Source: Solimicrobium sp040544425 (GTDB lineage: Bacteria; Pseudomonadota; Gammaproteobacteria; Burkholderiales; Burkholderiaceae_D). From it: DNA of 64,000 nucleotides. Positions 25,589 to 34,361 of this stretch are shown one piece after another (position 1 is the first letter of the stretch; every line of letters starts with the position of its first letter). The translations under genes were made by a program, and so were the position numbers. The DNA lies in the NCBI GenBank assembly GCA_040544425.1, contig JBEONO010000019.1:10206-74205 (forward strand). The letters are read 5' to 3'. Under the pieces are notes generated by a model. The model was not told where the DNA came from. It did not search any database and saw only the letters and a program-made list of their open reading frames with translations.

Positions 25589-27637
25589 ATGAAGATTGCG
25601 CCACTTCCGAGTAACGAATTGCAGCGCATTTTGGCGCTGCATGAACTGAATGTCCTCGATACGCAAAATGAAGAGCAGTTCGATGCCGTGGCACAGATTG
25701 CAGCCCGGGTGTGCGATGTACCAATCTCGCTGGTCAGTCTGGTTGACATAGACCGGCAGTGGTTCAAAGCGAATGTCGGTCTGGAAGACGTCTCTGAAAC
25801 GCCGCGCAGTGTCGCGTTCTGTTCTCACGCGATTCTTGACGGAGACATTCTCGAAATTTCTGACACCAGTGTCGATCAACGCTTCAGAGACAATCCTCTG
25901 GTCACTGGGGATCCGCATATTCGCTTTTACGCCGGCGCGCCGATCAGTCTGGCAGACGGTTCGCGGATCGGGACCCTGTGCGTGATCGATCGCCAGGTGC
26001 GTCGTCTCGACGACCATCAAAAACAGATTCTGAAACATTTATCGAAGGTGTGTTCTTCCCTGCTGGAAGGTCGTCGCTCTGCCGAAAAGATCAAGCAAAG
26101 CGCTATCGATCTGTTCAACAGCGAGACACTCAACCGGGCACTGATCACAGCCATCCCGGATGATATTTTTACGGTGCGCGGCGACGGACAGTGCATATTT
26201 ACTCATATTTCCGATCGAAGCCTGCTGTTTGCACCGGAAAAGACCTATGTCAATTCACACGTGAACCAACTGTTTGCCCCGGCAATCGCTGCGGCTGTTC
26301 TGGACGCGGTCAAGCTTGCCCTGCAATCGGATGCGGTGCAGGAACTGTCACTGTGGATGCAGGGAACCGACATCGATCAACGGTATGTGGAAATCCGGGT
26401 TGTGCGCAGCATGGATGATGCGGCAGTGTGCATTTTCAGAGAAAACACCGACCGGGAATTGGATCGCCGGTTCCGCGAAAATTTTGTCGGCCAGATTTCC
26501 GAACGGCTGGTGTTGTCTGAGAAAGAATTGCGTGATCGGGAGCAGTTGATTGCGATTGTCGTCGAAACGGTAAACCTCGGCTATTGGACCCGCGACAGTG
26601 CCAAGGATGAAATTATCGCCTCGGAGCATTGGCGGATTCTGTTTGGCTTTGACATGACCGAGACTGTCAGATTCGCCGACGTCATGGAGCGTGTGCACCC
26701 GGATGATCGTGCCGAGTTTCTGAAAACTGTTCAATCTGCGGTGCAAAGCGGTGAAATCTATAACAACGCTTACCGCATCGTGCTGCCAAACGGCCAGATG
26801 CGCTGGATTCGAACCCGGGCGCGCATCAAGCACTTTGATGATGGCAGATCAGCTTTCCTCGGTGGTATTTCATTTGATGTTACCTCACTCAAAAATGATG
26901 AATTGGAGCTCGAACAAAAACGTCAGGAGGTGACATTTTTATCCCGCCTGGCCACGCTGGGCGAACTGTCCGGCGCAATCGCACATGAGTTGAACCAGCC
27001 CTTGATGTCCATGCTGCTCAACGCAGAATCGGCACAGCTGGTGCTGAAAAAACATGGCGTCAACATTCCGGAACTGAACGAGATTTTGCATGACATCATT
27101 GAAGAAGACACCCGCGCGGCGATGGTGATTCAACGTTTGCGCCAGATGTTCGGCAATCGCGGCATGGAACGTCAACAGGTTGACATCAATGGCTTGCTGG
27201 CCGATGTGCAAAGTATTTTGCGCACTGGTCTGATGAGCCGTGAAACCAGGCTGGAACTGAGCCTGGCAGAAGGTGAACATCTGGTTTTGGTTGACCGGGT
27301 GCAGCTGCAGCAGGTGCTCATCAACCTGATCAACAATGCTGCCGATGCGATGAAGGACATGGGGAAAGGCAAGCGAAAAATTATCGTGCTCACGCAAATC
27401 ACAGATGGAACCACGCTGCAGGTTTCGGTCAGCGATCAGGGATCTGGCATCGCAGCAGAAGCATTGCCTAAAATATTTGACCCATTTTTTACCAGCAAAG
27501 ACCGCGGTATGGGTTTAGGTCTGTCTATCTGTAAAAATATTGTTGATGCCAACAGCGGTCGGATCTGGGCCGAGAACAAGCCGGACGGAGGTGCCATCGT
27601 CCATGTCAGTTTCCCCTTAGCCGCCGTTGAAGGATAA
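25589..27637 (+). CDS. GAF-PAS sensor histidine kinase, FixL-like
   Basis: The 682-residue soluble kinase starts with a GAF domain (NELQRILALHELNVLDTQNEEQFDAVAQIAARVCDVPISLVSLVD). A middle PAS-like region and a PAS_3 domain (LGYWTRDSAKDEIIASEHWRILFGF) follow. The HisKA domain has the phospho-His (GAIAHELNQPLMSML), and the HATPase domain has an N box (LINNAADAM) and G boxes (DQGSGIA, GMGLGLSICKNIV). There are no membrane helices, so it should sense a cytoplasmic cue. The FixJ-like regulator encoded 5 nt downstream is the probable partner. Confidence 0.92.
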   Translation: MKIAPLPSNELQRILALHELNVLDTQNEEQFDAVAQIAARVCDVPISLVSLVDIDRQWFKANVGLEDVSETPRSVAFCSHAILDGDILEISDTSVDQRFRDNPLVTGDPHIRFYAGAPISLADGSRIGTLCVIDRQVRRLDDHQKQILKHLSKVCSSLLEGRRSAEKIKQSAIDLFNSETLNRALITAIPDDIFTVRGDGQCIFTHISDRSLLFAPEKTYVNSHVNQLFAPAIAAAVLDAVKLALQSDAVQELSLWMQGTDIDQRYVEIRVVRSMDDAAVCIFRENTDRELDRRFRENFVGQISERLVLSEKELRDREQLIAIVVETVNLGYWTRDSAKDEIIASEHWRILFGFDMTETVRFADVMERVHPDDRAEFLKTVQSAVQSGEIYNNAYRIVLPNGQMRWIRTRARIKHFDDGRSAFLGGISFDVTSLKNDELELEQKRQEVTFLSRLATLGELSGAIAHELNQPLMSMLLNAESAQLVLKKHGVNIPELNEILHDIIEEDTRAAMVIQRLRQMFGNRGMERQQVDINGLLADVQSILRTGLMSRETRLELSLAEGEHLVLVDRVQLQQVLINLINNAADAMKDMGKGKRKIIVLTQITDGTTLQVSVSDQGSGIAAEALPKIFDPFFTSKDRGMGLGLSICKNIVDANSGRIWAENKPDGGAIVHVSFPLAAVEG

Positions 27638-27642
27638 GCAGC

Positions 27643-28242
27643 ATGCCTCGTGTCTTTATACTCGATGATCAAACCGCCGTCTTGAAAGCCGTGTCCAGAC
27701 TGCTCGAATTGAGCGGGTTCCGTACCATGTCGTTCACCTCTCCCAAGGAATTTCTCGCCAGCGGCTCAACCCAACTGCCTGGCTGCCTGGTGCTGGACCT
27801 GACCATGCCAGACATGAACGGCATCGCCGTGGTGGAAGAAATGAGCAGAGTGGGCAGCAAATTGCCGGTGATTTTTTTAACCGGGAATGGCAACGTCGAC
27901 AATGCCGTTATGGCGATGAAATTGGGGGCGCTGGATTTCCTGACCAAGCCGGTCAACAAGGATAAATTGGTCGCCGCTGTCAGCTGTGCATTCGAGAAGA
28001 ATCGGATCGCCATCCGGCAAGACGCGCAACATAGCGAAACACGCCAGCGACTGTGTGAATTGACGGCGCGTGAACTGGAAGTCATCAAGCTGGTGGCCGC
28101 CGGAAAACTTAACAAGCAGGCCGCTGATGAACTGGGCATAGCAGAACAGACCGTCAAAATTCACCGCGCCCGCGCGATGTCCAAGCTGCAGGTACGATCA
28201 GTGGCCGAACTGGTCCATCTCATGCAGACCATCGCTGAATAA
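27643..28242 (+). CDS. FixJ-family response regulator
   Basis: The 199-residue regulator has an N-terminal receiver (FILDDQTAVLKAVSRLLELSG, acceptor Asp in CLVLDLTMPD, Thr in VIFLTGNG, Lys in DFLTKPVN). Its C-terminal LuxR-type HTH (LTARELEVIKLVAAGKLNKQAADELGIAEQTVKIHRARAMSKLQVRSVAELV) places it in the FixJ/NodW group. It follows the GAF-PAS kinase gene after 5 nt, with AAGGA before the ATG. Its target genes are not evident from the window. Confidence 0.93.
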   Translation: MPRVFILDDQTAVLKAVSRLLELSGFRTMSFTSPKEFLASGSTQLPGCLVLDLTMPDMNGIAVVEEMSRVGSKLPVIFLTGNGNVDNAVMAMKLGALDFLTKPVNKDKLVAAVSCAFEKNRIAIRQDAQHSETRQRLCELTARELEVIKLVAAGKLNKQAADELGIAEQTVKIHRARAMSKLQVRSVAELVHLMQTIAE

Positions 28243-28252
28243 AAAATCTGGT

Positions 28253-28299
28253 CGTCCCGGACGATCCGCGTCCCGGACGATCGCGTCCCGGACGATCCG
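28253..28299 (+). repeat. three tandem copies of a 15-16-bp quasi-palindrome
   Basis: CGTCCCGGACGATC(C)G occurs three times head to tail. Each unit contains the palindromic core CGTCC-C-GGACG. The array starts 11 nt after the FixJ-like gene and could act as its terminator or as a protein-binding array. Confidence 0.8.
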
Positions 28300-28397
28300 C
28301 ATACATATCAGGATTATTGTTTAACAACGATGGCGTGCACTACGGCATTCTGTTTCCTGTCGCTCACCTTGACCGATCAACCAACCAGGAAACTACC

Positions 28398-28943
28398 ATG
28401 ACATACATTGCCCCACTGAACCTGAACGAAACCGATGCTGCAGTTGCAGCGACCTTGACTGCCGTCAAAGCAAAAATCGGCATGATCCCCAATCTGTATT
28501 CAACGCTGGCCAAATCGCCTACCGCGTTTAATGGCTATATGCAGCTCAATCAAATCAATACCAGCGGCAATCTGTCTGCCAGCGAGCGCGAAATTATCGC
28601 ATTGGCAAGCTCCCAGGCGAACAGCTGTCACTATTGCCTCTCCGCGCATACCTTGATGGGCAAAGGCGCTGGGTTGACTCAAGAACAGATGTTGAATGCA
28701 CGCGCCGGTCATGGCAGTACGCCACGCGATGCAGCAATCGCCGCTTTTGCCAAGGCGCTGGTTGAAAGCCGCGGTCATGTTGAGCCGGCGATTCTGGATC
28801 AATTCAAGGCAGATGGCCTTTCAGAAGCAGATTTATTGGAAATCATCGGCAATGTAGTGGCCATGACCTTCAGCAATTACGCCAATAACATTGCCCGCAC
28901 GGCGATTGATTTCCCGGTGGTCGAGGTAAAGTTGCCAGCCTGA
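28398..28943 (+). CDS. AhpD/carboxymuconolactone-decarboxylase-family peroxidase-like protein
   Basis: This 181-residue helical protein carries the AhpD catalytic signature SCHYCLSAHTLMGK (CxxC with a following His) and the family segment MIPNLYSTLAKSPTAFNGYMQLNQI. Members reduce peroxides with an electron donor or act as alkylhydroperoxidase-like enzymes. AGGA lies 7 nt before the chosen ATG; the open frame extends 27 codons upstream without a start site of similar quality. The gene is monocistronic. Confidence 0.9.
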   Translation: MTYIAPLNLNETDAAVAATLTAVKAKIGMIPNLYSTLAKSPTAFNGYMQLNQINTSGNLSASEREIIALASSQANSCHYCLSAHTLMGKGAGLTQEQMLNARAGHGSTPRDAAIAAFAKALVESRGHVEPAILDQFKADGLSEADLLEIIGNVVAMTFSNYANNIARTAIDFPVVEVKLPA

Positions 28944-28952
28944 GTTGAATGA

Positions 28953-31387
28953 CTAACGCGTCACCACACCAGTTGCATTCATCAGGCGCGTTTCGAATTC
29001 GTCGAGTGCAACCGGTTTGCCAAACAGGAAGCCCTGATAATTCAGGCATCCTTTGGAGAGCAGGAAATCGTACTGATCTTCGGTTTCCACGCCTTCCGCG
29101 ATGATGGCCAGGCCCAGGGTATCGGCCATCGCGATGATGGTCTGCACAATCGCAGCGTCATTGGGATCGGTGGTAATGTCGCGCACGAACGAGCGGTCAA
29201 TCTTGACCTGATCGAAGGGCAGCAGTTTCAGATATTGCAGGGACGAATAACCAGTGCCGAAATCGTCCAGCGACAGCTGCACACCCAGCTTCTTCAAGGC
29301 TTTCATGGTGCTGATGGTGTCCTCGATATCTTTCAACATCAGACTTTCAGTCAGTTCCAGTTTCAACAGGGCCGGAGTGATCTCGAAACGTTCAAGGCAG
29401 TCCTTGACCTGATCCGCAAAATCCTGCTGAAAAAACTGATTGGCACTGACATTGACGGCCAGCGCCAGATCTTTGGTCAGGCTGTTTTTCTGCCAGGATT
29501 TGATTTGCGCGCAGGCGGTTTCCAACACCCATTTGCCAATCGGCAGAATCAGGCCGGTTTCTTCGGCGAGCGGAATGAATTCGTTCGGCGCTACCAGGCC
29601 GCGGGTCGGATGGCGCCAGCGGATCAGGGCTTCCGCGGCAATCGGATTGCGATACTCATCGACCTGAATCTGATAGTGCAACAGGAATTGTTTATTCTGA
29701 ATCGCCATATGCAGATCATGGTCGAGCCGGGCGCGGCTGTTGATGGTCTCCTGCATATGATTATCAAAAAAGCGGATGGTGTTGCGGCCCGCTTTTTTGG
29801 CTTGATACATCGCGATATCGGCCTGCTTCATCAGCTCGTCTTTGATCTGATCATTCCCGCCAAACAAAGTAATCCCGATACTGGCCGTGCAGCTCAGTGT
29901 GTAGTGTTCGAGCGTGTAGGAATAACGCAAGGCGGCCAGTGCCTTGGTGGCTATCGATTCAGCACGTTTTGCGGCTACGAGATCCTGGTCGCCAAGATCG
30001 AGCAGCATGATGACAAATTCGTCGCCACCCATGCGTGCCACCGTGTCGATTTCAAAGAAACAGGCATCAAGGCGCTGGGCAACCTGCTGCAGCAGCAAAT
30101 CCCCGATGTCGTGCCCGAGTGTGTCATTGATATCCTTGAAGTTATCCAGATCGATAAACAGCAGCGCACCTTTGCGACCGGTACGCTCGTTGTTGGCCTG
30201 CGCCAGTTGCAGACGGTCGATCAGCAGTCGCCGGTTGGGCAGATTGGTGAGCTGATCATGAAACGCCAGATGCTTGATGCGTTCTTCGGCCTGCTTGCGT
30301 TCGCTCATATCAATATACGAGCCGATATAGTGGGTGATCCGGTCGGCAGTATCTTTGACCGACGAGATGGTCAGCCACTTTGGATAGGTTTGTCCATTTT
30401 TGCGCCGGTCCCAGATTTCGCCCTGCCAAAATCCGTTGCGCACCAGGGTCTGCCACATGTTCTGGTAAAACTCGGCGGAATGGCGGTCAGATTTTAAGAC
30501 CCGCGGGGTTTGCCGAGCAACTCTTCGGGGTCATAGCCGGTATTTTTAAGGAATGATTTGTTCACCTGTAGGATCGTGCCGCTGGCATCCGTAATCAACA
30601 GACTTTCCTGCGATTCAAACGCGGTGGCGGCGATGCGCAATCTGGCTTCGTTATTGATCAACTCGGTTTCAATGGACCTGATCCGGTTAATGATCTTCCA
30701 TGAGACCGCCATGCCAATGATGGCAAACAGGACAGCCAGTACATAACTGATCGAGCGGGCGACCGTATTGGCCAGGCGCGAGGCCTTGCCCAGGGTGCCG
30801 GCAAACTGAGTTTCCTGCTCGATCAATTGACGATTGATGGTATCGATCTTGTTGAAATAGGCACGAGCAGCCTGCTCGGTGAGCGTAGTCGATGCGAGGT
30901 CGCGATGCAGGTCTTCGGCCACGTTTTGCAGCTCTGCGATCAGCCGGTCGCCACTGGTCCAGTGCTCAATCGCGATACTGGCGTAGGGCATGTGCTGAAA
31001 CCGGCTGAACAGCGAACACATGATATCGACATCGTCCGGATGGTTGCCCGCAGCCAGAAAACCCTGACGCGCAAGCTCCATATCGGGCGTGGCCTTTTGC
31101 AGTTCCAGACGGGCCTGCAAATCGCCAGCAGGAATCTGCATGGCCTGCTGAAACGAGCGGTAATCCGCTTCGCTGTTCGAGACAAGATAATGCTCAAGAC
31201 TGTGGACCGCCTCATTTTGCGCCTTTGCCCACATTCCTTCGCCGCTGATGTAGGCACGCACGCCCACAAATACCTGCAACTGCAGCAGGAACATGATGGT
31301 TAACATGCTGATCAAGGCGACGAAGCTGGCAATAATCAGTACTACATGGTGAATTGTTGAAGTATGCGCTGCTGGTTTTACTGTCAT
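28953..31387 (-). pseudogene. frameshifted CHASE-like/PAS-GGDEF-EAL gene
   Basis: Two adjacent frames encode parts of one protein. The upstream part (30494-31387) has an N-terminal helix, a periplasmic sensor, a second helix (ISYVLAVLFAIIGMAVSW) and the first half of a PAS domain, ending at GKPRGS. The downstream part (28953 to about 30510) resumes with SDRHSAEFYQNMWQTL, PAS end, an intact GGDEF (RMGGDEF) and an intact EAL (AAEALIRWRHP, DDFGTGYSSL, IAEGVET). Adding one base in the C4A3 run at 30505-30511 restores the family reading GKTPRVLKSDRH. It is either a true 1-nt loss or a homopolymer sequencing error. Confidence 0.88.
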
Positions 31388-31625
31388 AGTATTTTTCTGC
31401 TAATTTGGTCCCATTGTCGCAGCATAGAGTTACAGCCCTGTGAACTGTTATAGGTTTATTGCAGCAAATATGCAAGGTTGGCCAAGTAACAGCCCGGTTT
31501 ACCTGACAGGCAGAATTCACATCTGTCCGCATTGTTCGATACCGTACCGACCACACTGCCCGCGCCGCGTAAGTTGGCAGCACAGCCAGTACACCGTGTT
31601 CTGGCGTTCTTCGAGGAGCAAGCTC

Positions 31626-32435
31626 ATGTTACGCAGTCTGGACGATTTGAAACAATACGCGATTCACGCCACCGATGGTGATATCGGTGCGGTCAGGGAT
31701 TTCTATTTCGATGACCAGAAATTGGCAATCCGCTATCTGGTGGTGGAAACCGGTGGCTGGCTGATGGGACGCAGCGTGTTGATCACGCCGATCAGCATTG
31801 GCAAACCAGACTGGGATGCGAAAACCCTGCCGGTCAAGATCACGATGGAACAGGTTAAAAACAGTCCGGATATCAATACCGACAAACCGGTGTCGCGGCA
31901 AATCGAGAACGAATATCTTGGTTATTACGGCTACCCGATTTATTGGGAGGGGGCCGGTTTATGGGGAACCGGGCTGTTTCCGGGCATGGCGCTGGCAAAT
32001 TCCGCAACTGATATTCCGGTCGCCAGTTTGGAACAGGAACACGCCCGTCCCCAACATCAGAACAACGACTCTCATCTGCGCAGCTGCAAGGAAGTGATCG
32101 GTTATCACATCCATGCCAGCGATGGCGAAATTGGTCACGTCAGCGGCATGCTGGTGGACGAAAAAACCTGGGCGATCCGTTATCTGGTAGTCGATACCAG
32201 CAATTGGTGGATCGGTCACAAGGTCTTGATTCCGCCGCTCTGGATCGGTCAGATCAAATGGCCCGCCGGCATCGTGACAGTCAATCTGACCCGCGCGGCG
32301 GTGCAGGAATCGCTTCCCTACGACGACTCGGTCAAGCTTGACCGCGACTATGAAACCGCCATGCATCAGCATTATGGCCGGACCGGTTATTGGGAAGATG
32401 AAGGCAGTGACGACAGTTTTGACCCCTACGATTAA
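31626..32435 (+). CDS. tandem PRC-barrel protein
   Basis: The 269-residue protein has two PRC-barrel domains. The first runs from LRSLDDLKQYAIHATDGDIGAVRDFYFDD to LLITPISIGKPDWD, the second from LRSCKEVIGYHIHASDGEIGHVSGMLVDEKTWAIRYLVVDT onwards. An acidic tail (YWEDEGSDDSFDPYD) ends the protein. PRC barrels occur in photosynthetic reaction centre H subunits and RimM and as stand-alone stress-linked proteins. GAGGAG lies 7 nt before the ATG, so the longer open frame beginning at 31440 was not used. The function is unknown. Confidence 0.88.
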   Translation: MLRSLDDLKQYAIHATDGDIGAVRDFYFDDQKLAIRYLVVETGGWLMGRSVLITPISIGKPDWDAKTLPVKITMEQVKNSPDINTDKPVSRQIENEYLGYYGYPIYWEGAGLWGTGLFPGMALANSATDIPVASLEQEHARPQHQNNDSHLRSCKEVIGYHIHASDGEIGHVSGMLVDEKTWAIRYLVVDTSNWWIGHKVLIPPLWIGQIKWPAGIVTVNLTRAAVQESLPYDDSVKLDRDYETAMHQHYGRTGYWEDEGSDDSFDPYD

Positions 32436-32488
32436 GCAGCGGCTTGCCGGACAGAGTGATCAAATGCGTTCTACTTTGTCCTGCAAGC

Positions 32489-32502
32489 TTGATCTGGATC
32501 AA
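32489..32502 (+). promoter_or_regulatory. perfect FNR-type box upstream of the hybrid kinase-KaiC operon
   Basis: TTGATCTGGATCAA matches all 10 fixed positions of the FNR consensus, 132 nt before the kinase start codon. Unlike the other boxes in the window no good -10 lies 21 bp downstream; TACATT at 32535 is a possible alternative. Confidence 0.6.
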
Positions 32503-32634
32503 AATTTTACCGGACAGTGACAGGCGAAGTAGAGTACATTAGGCGCATTCTTTGCGCCAGCGCTGTTCACAAAGTGTAAGCACCGGTTTGGATTCGGCCC
32601 AATGATTGAGCAGCATCGCCAAGGATAGATTGCT

Positions 32635-33948
32635 ATGACACCGTCCGACCAATCCCACCTGGAAAAAGAAGCGCAACTTCAGCTGCGGATTGTCAATCTC
32701 CAGACTCAGGTCGACAATCTTCAGACTGACGTCAAACTGAAAACGACCCAGCTGCACATTCTCGAGCAATTAAGAAAAGCCAATCAACATCTGGTGATCG
32801 CAGCCATGGATGCCCGAACCAGCCAGGCCAAGGCTGAAGCCGACAATGTGCGTCAGGAAGAATTTCTTTCGATGCTGGCGCACGAACTGCGCAATCCGCT
32901 GGCACCGATTGTATTGGCGACTGAACTGATCGGAAAGCTCACCGATTCGAATCCGGCATTACCGGCGCTGCACGGCATCATTGACCGCCAGCTAAATCAG
33001 CTCAACCATCTGGTCGATGACCTGCTGGATGCGTCGCGTATAAGTACCGGGAAAATCACCCTGCAACGCGGCACCTGGAGTCTGTACGAAATTCTCGAGC
33101 CAGCTCTGGAAGTGAGCAAATCGTATTTTGAAAAACGCCATCAGGATTTGCATATCGAAATGCCGAAACTGGGGATTGTGATCAACGGCGATCAACCGCG
33201 GTTAACCCAGGTTTTTTCAAACCTGTTGATTAACGCCTCAAAATTTACCCCCGAGTTTGGCAATATCTCGATGTCAGTCAGCAGGCTGGCCGGCTTCGCA
33301 GCGATTTCAATCAGCGATAACGGGATCGGCATTCCGCAGAACATGCAACAGAAAATCTTCGAGCTGTTCATCCAGGGTTTTCAGACCAAAAACCGACCGC
33401 AAGGCGGCCTGGGCATCGGGCTGGCACTGGCCAAGGCAATCGTGGAATTGCACGACGGTTCGATGCATGTGTACAGTCCGGGGATTGGTCTGGGCAGTGA
33501 ATTTATTGTTCAGATTCCGATTGCCGAACATGTCGCGCTGTTGAAAACCGTCGCGCATACCGATGTCCTGACCAGCAAAAAATTGAATATCCTGCTGATC
33601 GAAGACGAGAGCGATACCAGTACCGTGTTGGGGAATGTGTTGACGCAGGAAGGTCACCGCGTTGTTGCCGTGACCGATGGCATGGCGGGATTGACGATGG
33701 CAATGAGCGACGATTTCGATGTGCTGATCTGTGATATTGGCCTGCCCGACATGACCGGCTACGAACTGATCGAACGACTGCGACGTCAATTGAGTCGACC
33801 CATCCCGGTTTTGATCGCATTGAGCGGTTATAATCAGTCCGCCACGGAATTGACCGAGCATGAATTTGATCACTACCTGGTAAAACCCATCAAGTCGCCT
33901 ATGCTGCTGGATATTCTTTCATCGTTAACAGCGGCACATAAATTATGA
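32635..33948 (+). CDS. hybrid sensor kinase with receiver domain
   Basis: The 437-residue soluble protein begins with a coiled coil (EKEAQLQLRIVNLQTQVDNLQTDVKLKTTQLHILEQLRKANQ) instead of a sensor domain. HisKA (FLSMLAHELRNPLAPIVLATEL), HATPase (NLLINASKF, ISDNGIGIP, GLGIGLALAKAIV) and a C-terminal receiver (ILLIEDESDTS, acceptor Asp in DVLICDIGLPD, Lys in YLVKPIKS) follow. The input probably comes through the coiled coil or a partner. Its stop overlaps the next start (ATGA), making it the head of a three-gene operon with a KaiC-like ATPase. Confidence 0.92.
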   Translation: MTPSDQSHLEKEAQLQLRIVNLQTQVDNLQTDVKLKTTQLHILEQLRKANQHLVIAAMDARTSQAKAEADNVRQEEFLSMLAHELRNPLAPIVLATELIGKLTDSNPALPALHGIIDRQLNQLNHLVDDLLDASRISTGKITLQRGTWSLYEILEPALEVSKSYFEKRHQDLHIEMPKLGIVINGDQPRLTQVFSNLLINASKFTPEFGNISMSVSRLAGFAAISISDNGIGIPQNMQQKIFELFIQGFQTKNRPQGGLGIGLALAKAIVELHDGSMHVYSPGIGLGSEFIVQIPIAEHVALLKTVAHTDVLTSKKLNILLIEDESDTSTVLGNVLTQEGHRVVAVTDGMAGLTMAMSDDFDVLICDIGLPDMTGYELIERLRRQLSRPIPVLIALSGYNQSATELTEHEFDHYLVKPIKSPMLLDILSSLTAAHKL

Positions 33949-34361
33949 CGATTCCCAATCCCGAGCTACACACCATCATCAGAAGGGCTGTATCCAGACG
34001 TCCGGACTTTTTACTGGATGATGCACTATTGCTGTGGCAACGTCTGTCGGTGGAGCTGGTGCCGATTATTGGCGATGGTGGATTTGATTCACTGTATGTG
34101 CGCAGTCTGAACGTATGCAGTCAAAAATATGCGTGGATTCTCGTCAAGGGGATCATGCAATCGAAACATGCTTCCTTTCTTGAATTTATCGCGATGTTGA
34201 AAGATCGTGATGCAGCAGAAGCCACCGAAGCAATTGCGAGCCTGCTGATTATATTCACGGATATCTTGGCCACCTTGATTGGCATCTCATTAACGACCAG
34301 AATCTTGCGCTCTGCCTGGGGGGATGATTCCTTTGATTTACCTGTACCGGAGCAACAATAA
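33945..34361 (+). CDS. unknown protein between hybrid kinase and KaiC-like gene
   Basis: The 138-residue protein was not recognised. It is mostly helical with a hydrophobic segment (AIASLLIIFTDILATLIGISLT) near residues 95-118 that could be a membrane helix or a buried core, and a short acidic C terminus (WGDDSFDLPVPEQQ). Overlaps on both sides (ATGA upstream, TAATG downstream) show tight coupling to the kinase and the KaiC-like ATPase, so it is likely a connector or membrane tether for the pair. Confidence 0.8.
   Translation: MTIPNPELHTIIRRAVSRRPDFLLDDALLLWQRLSVELVPIIGDGGFDSLYVRSLNVCSQKYAWILVKGIMQSKHASFLEFIAMLKDRDAAEATEAIASLLIIFTDILATLIGISLTTRILRSAWGDDSFDLPVPEQQ

Noticed and set aside
28253..28299. 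possible CRISPR-like array
   Set aside because: Units are 15-16 bp and directly adjacent, with no spacers and no cas genes.
29235..30497. 420-codon open frame on the plus strand
   Set aside because: It is antisense to the GGDEF-EAL coding region; composition reflects codon bias of the real gene.
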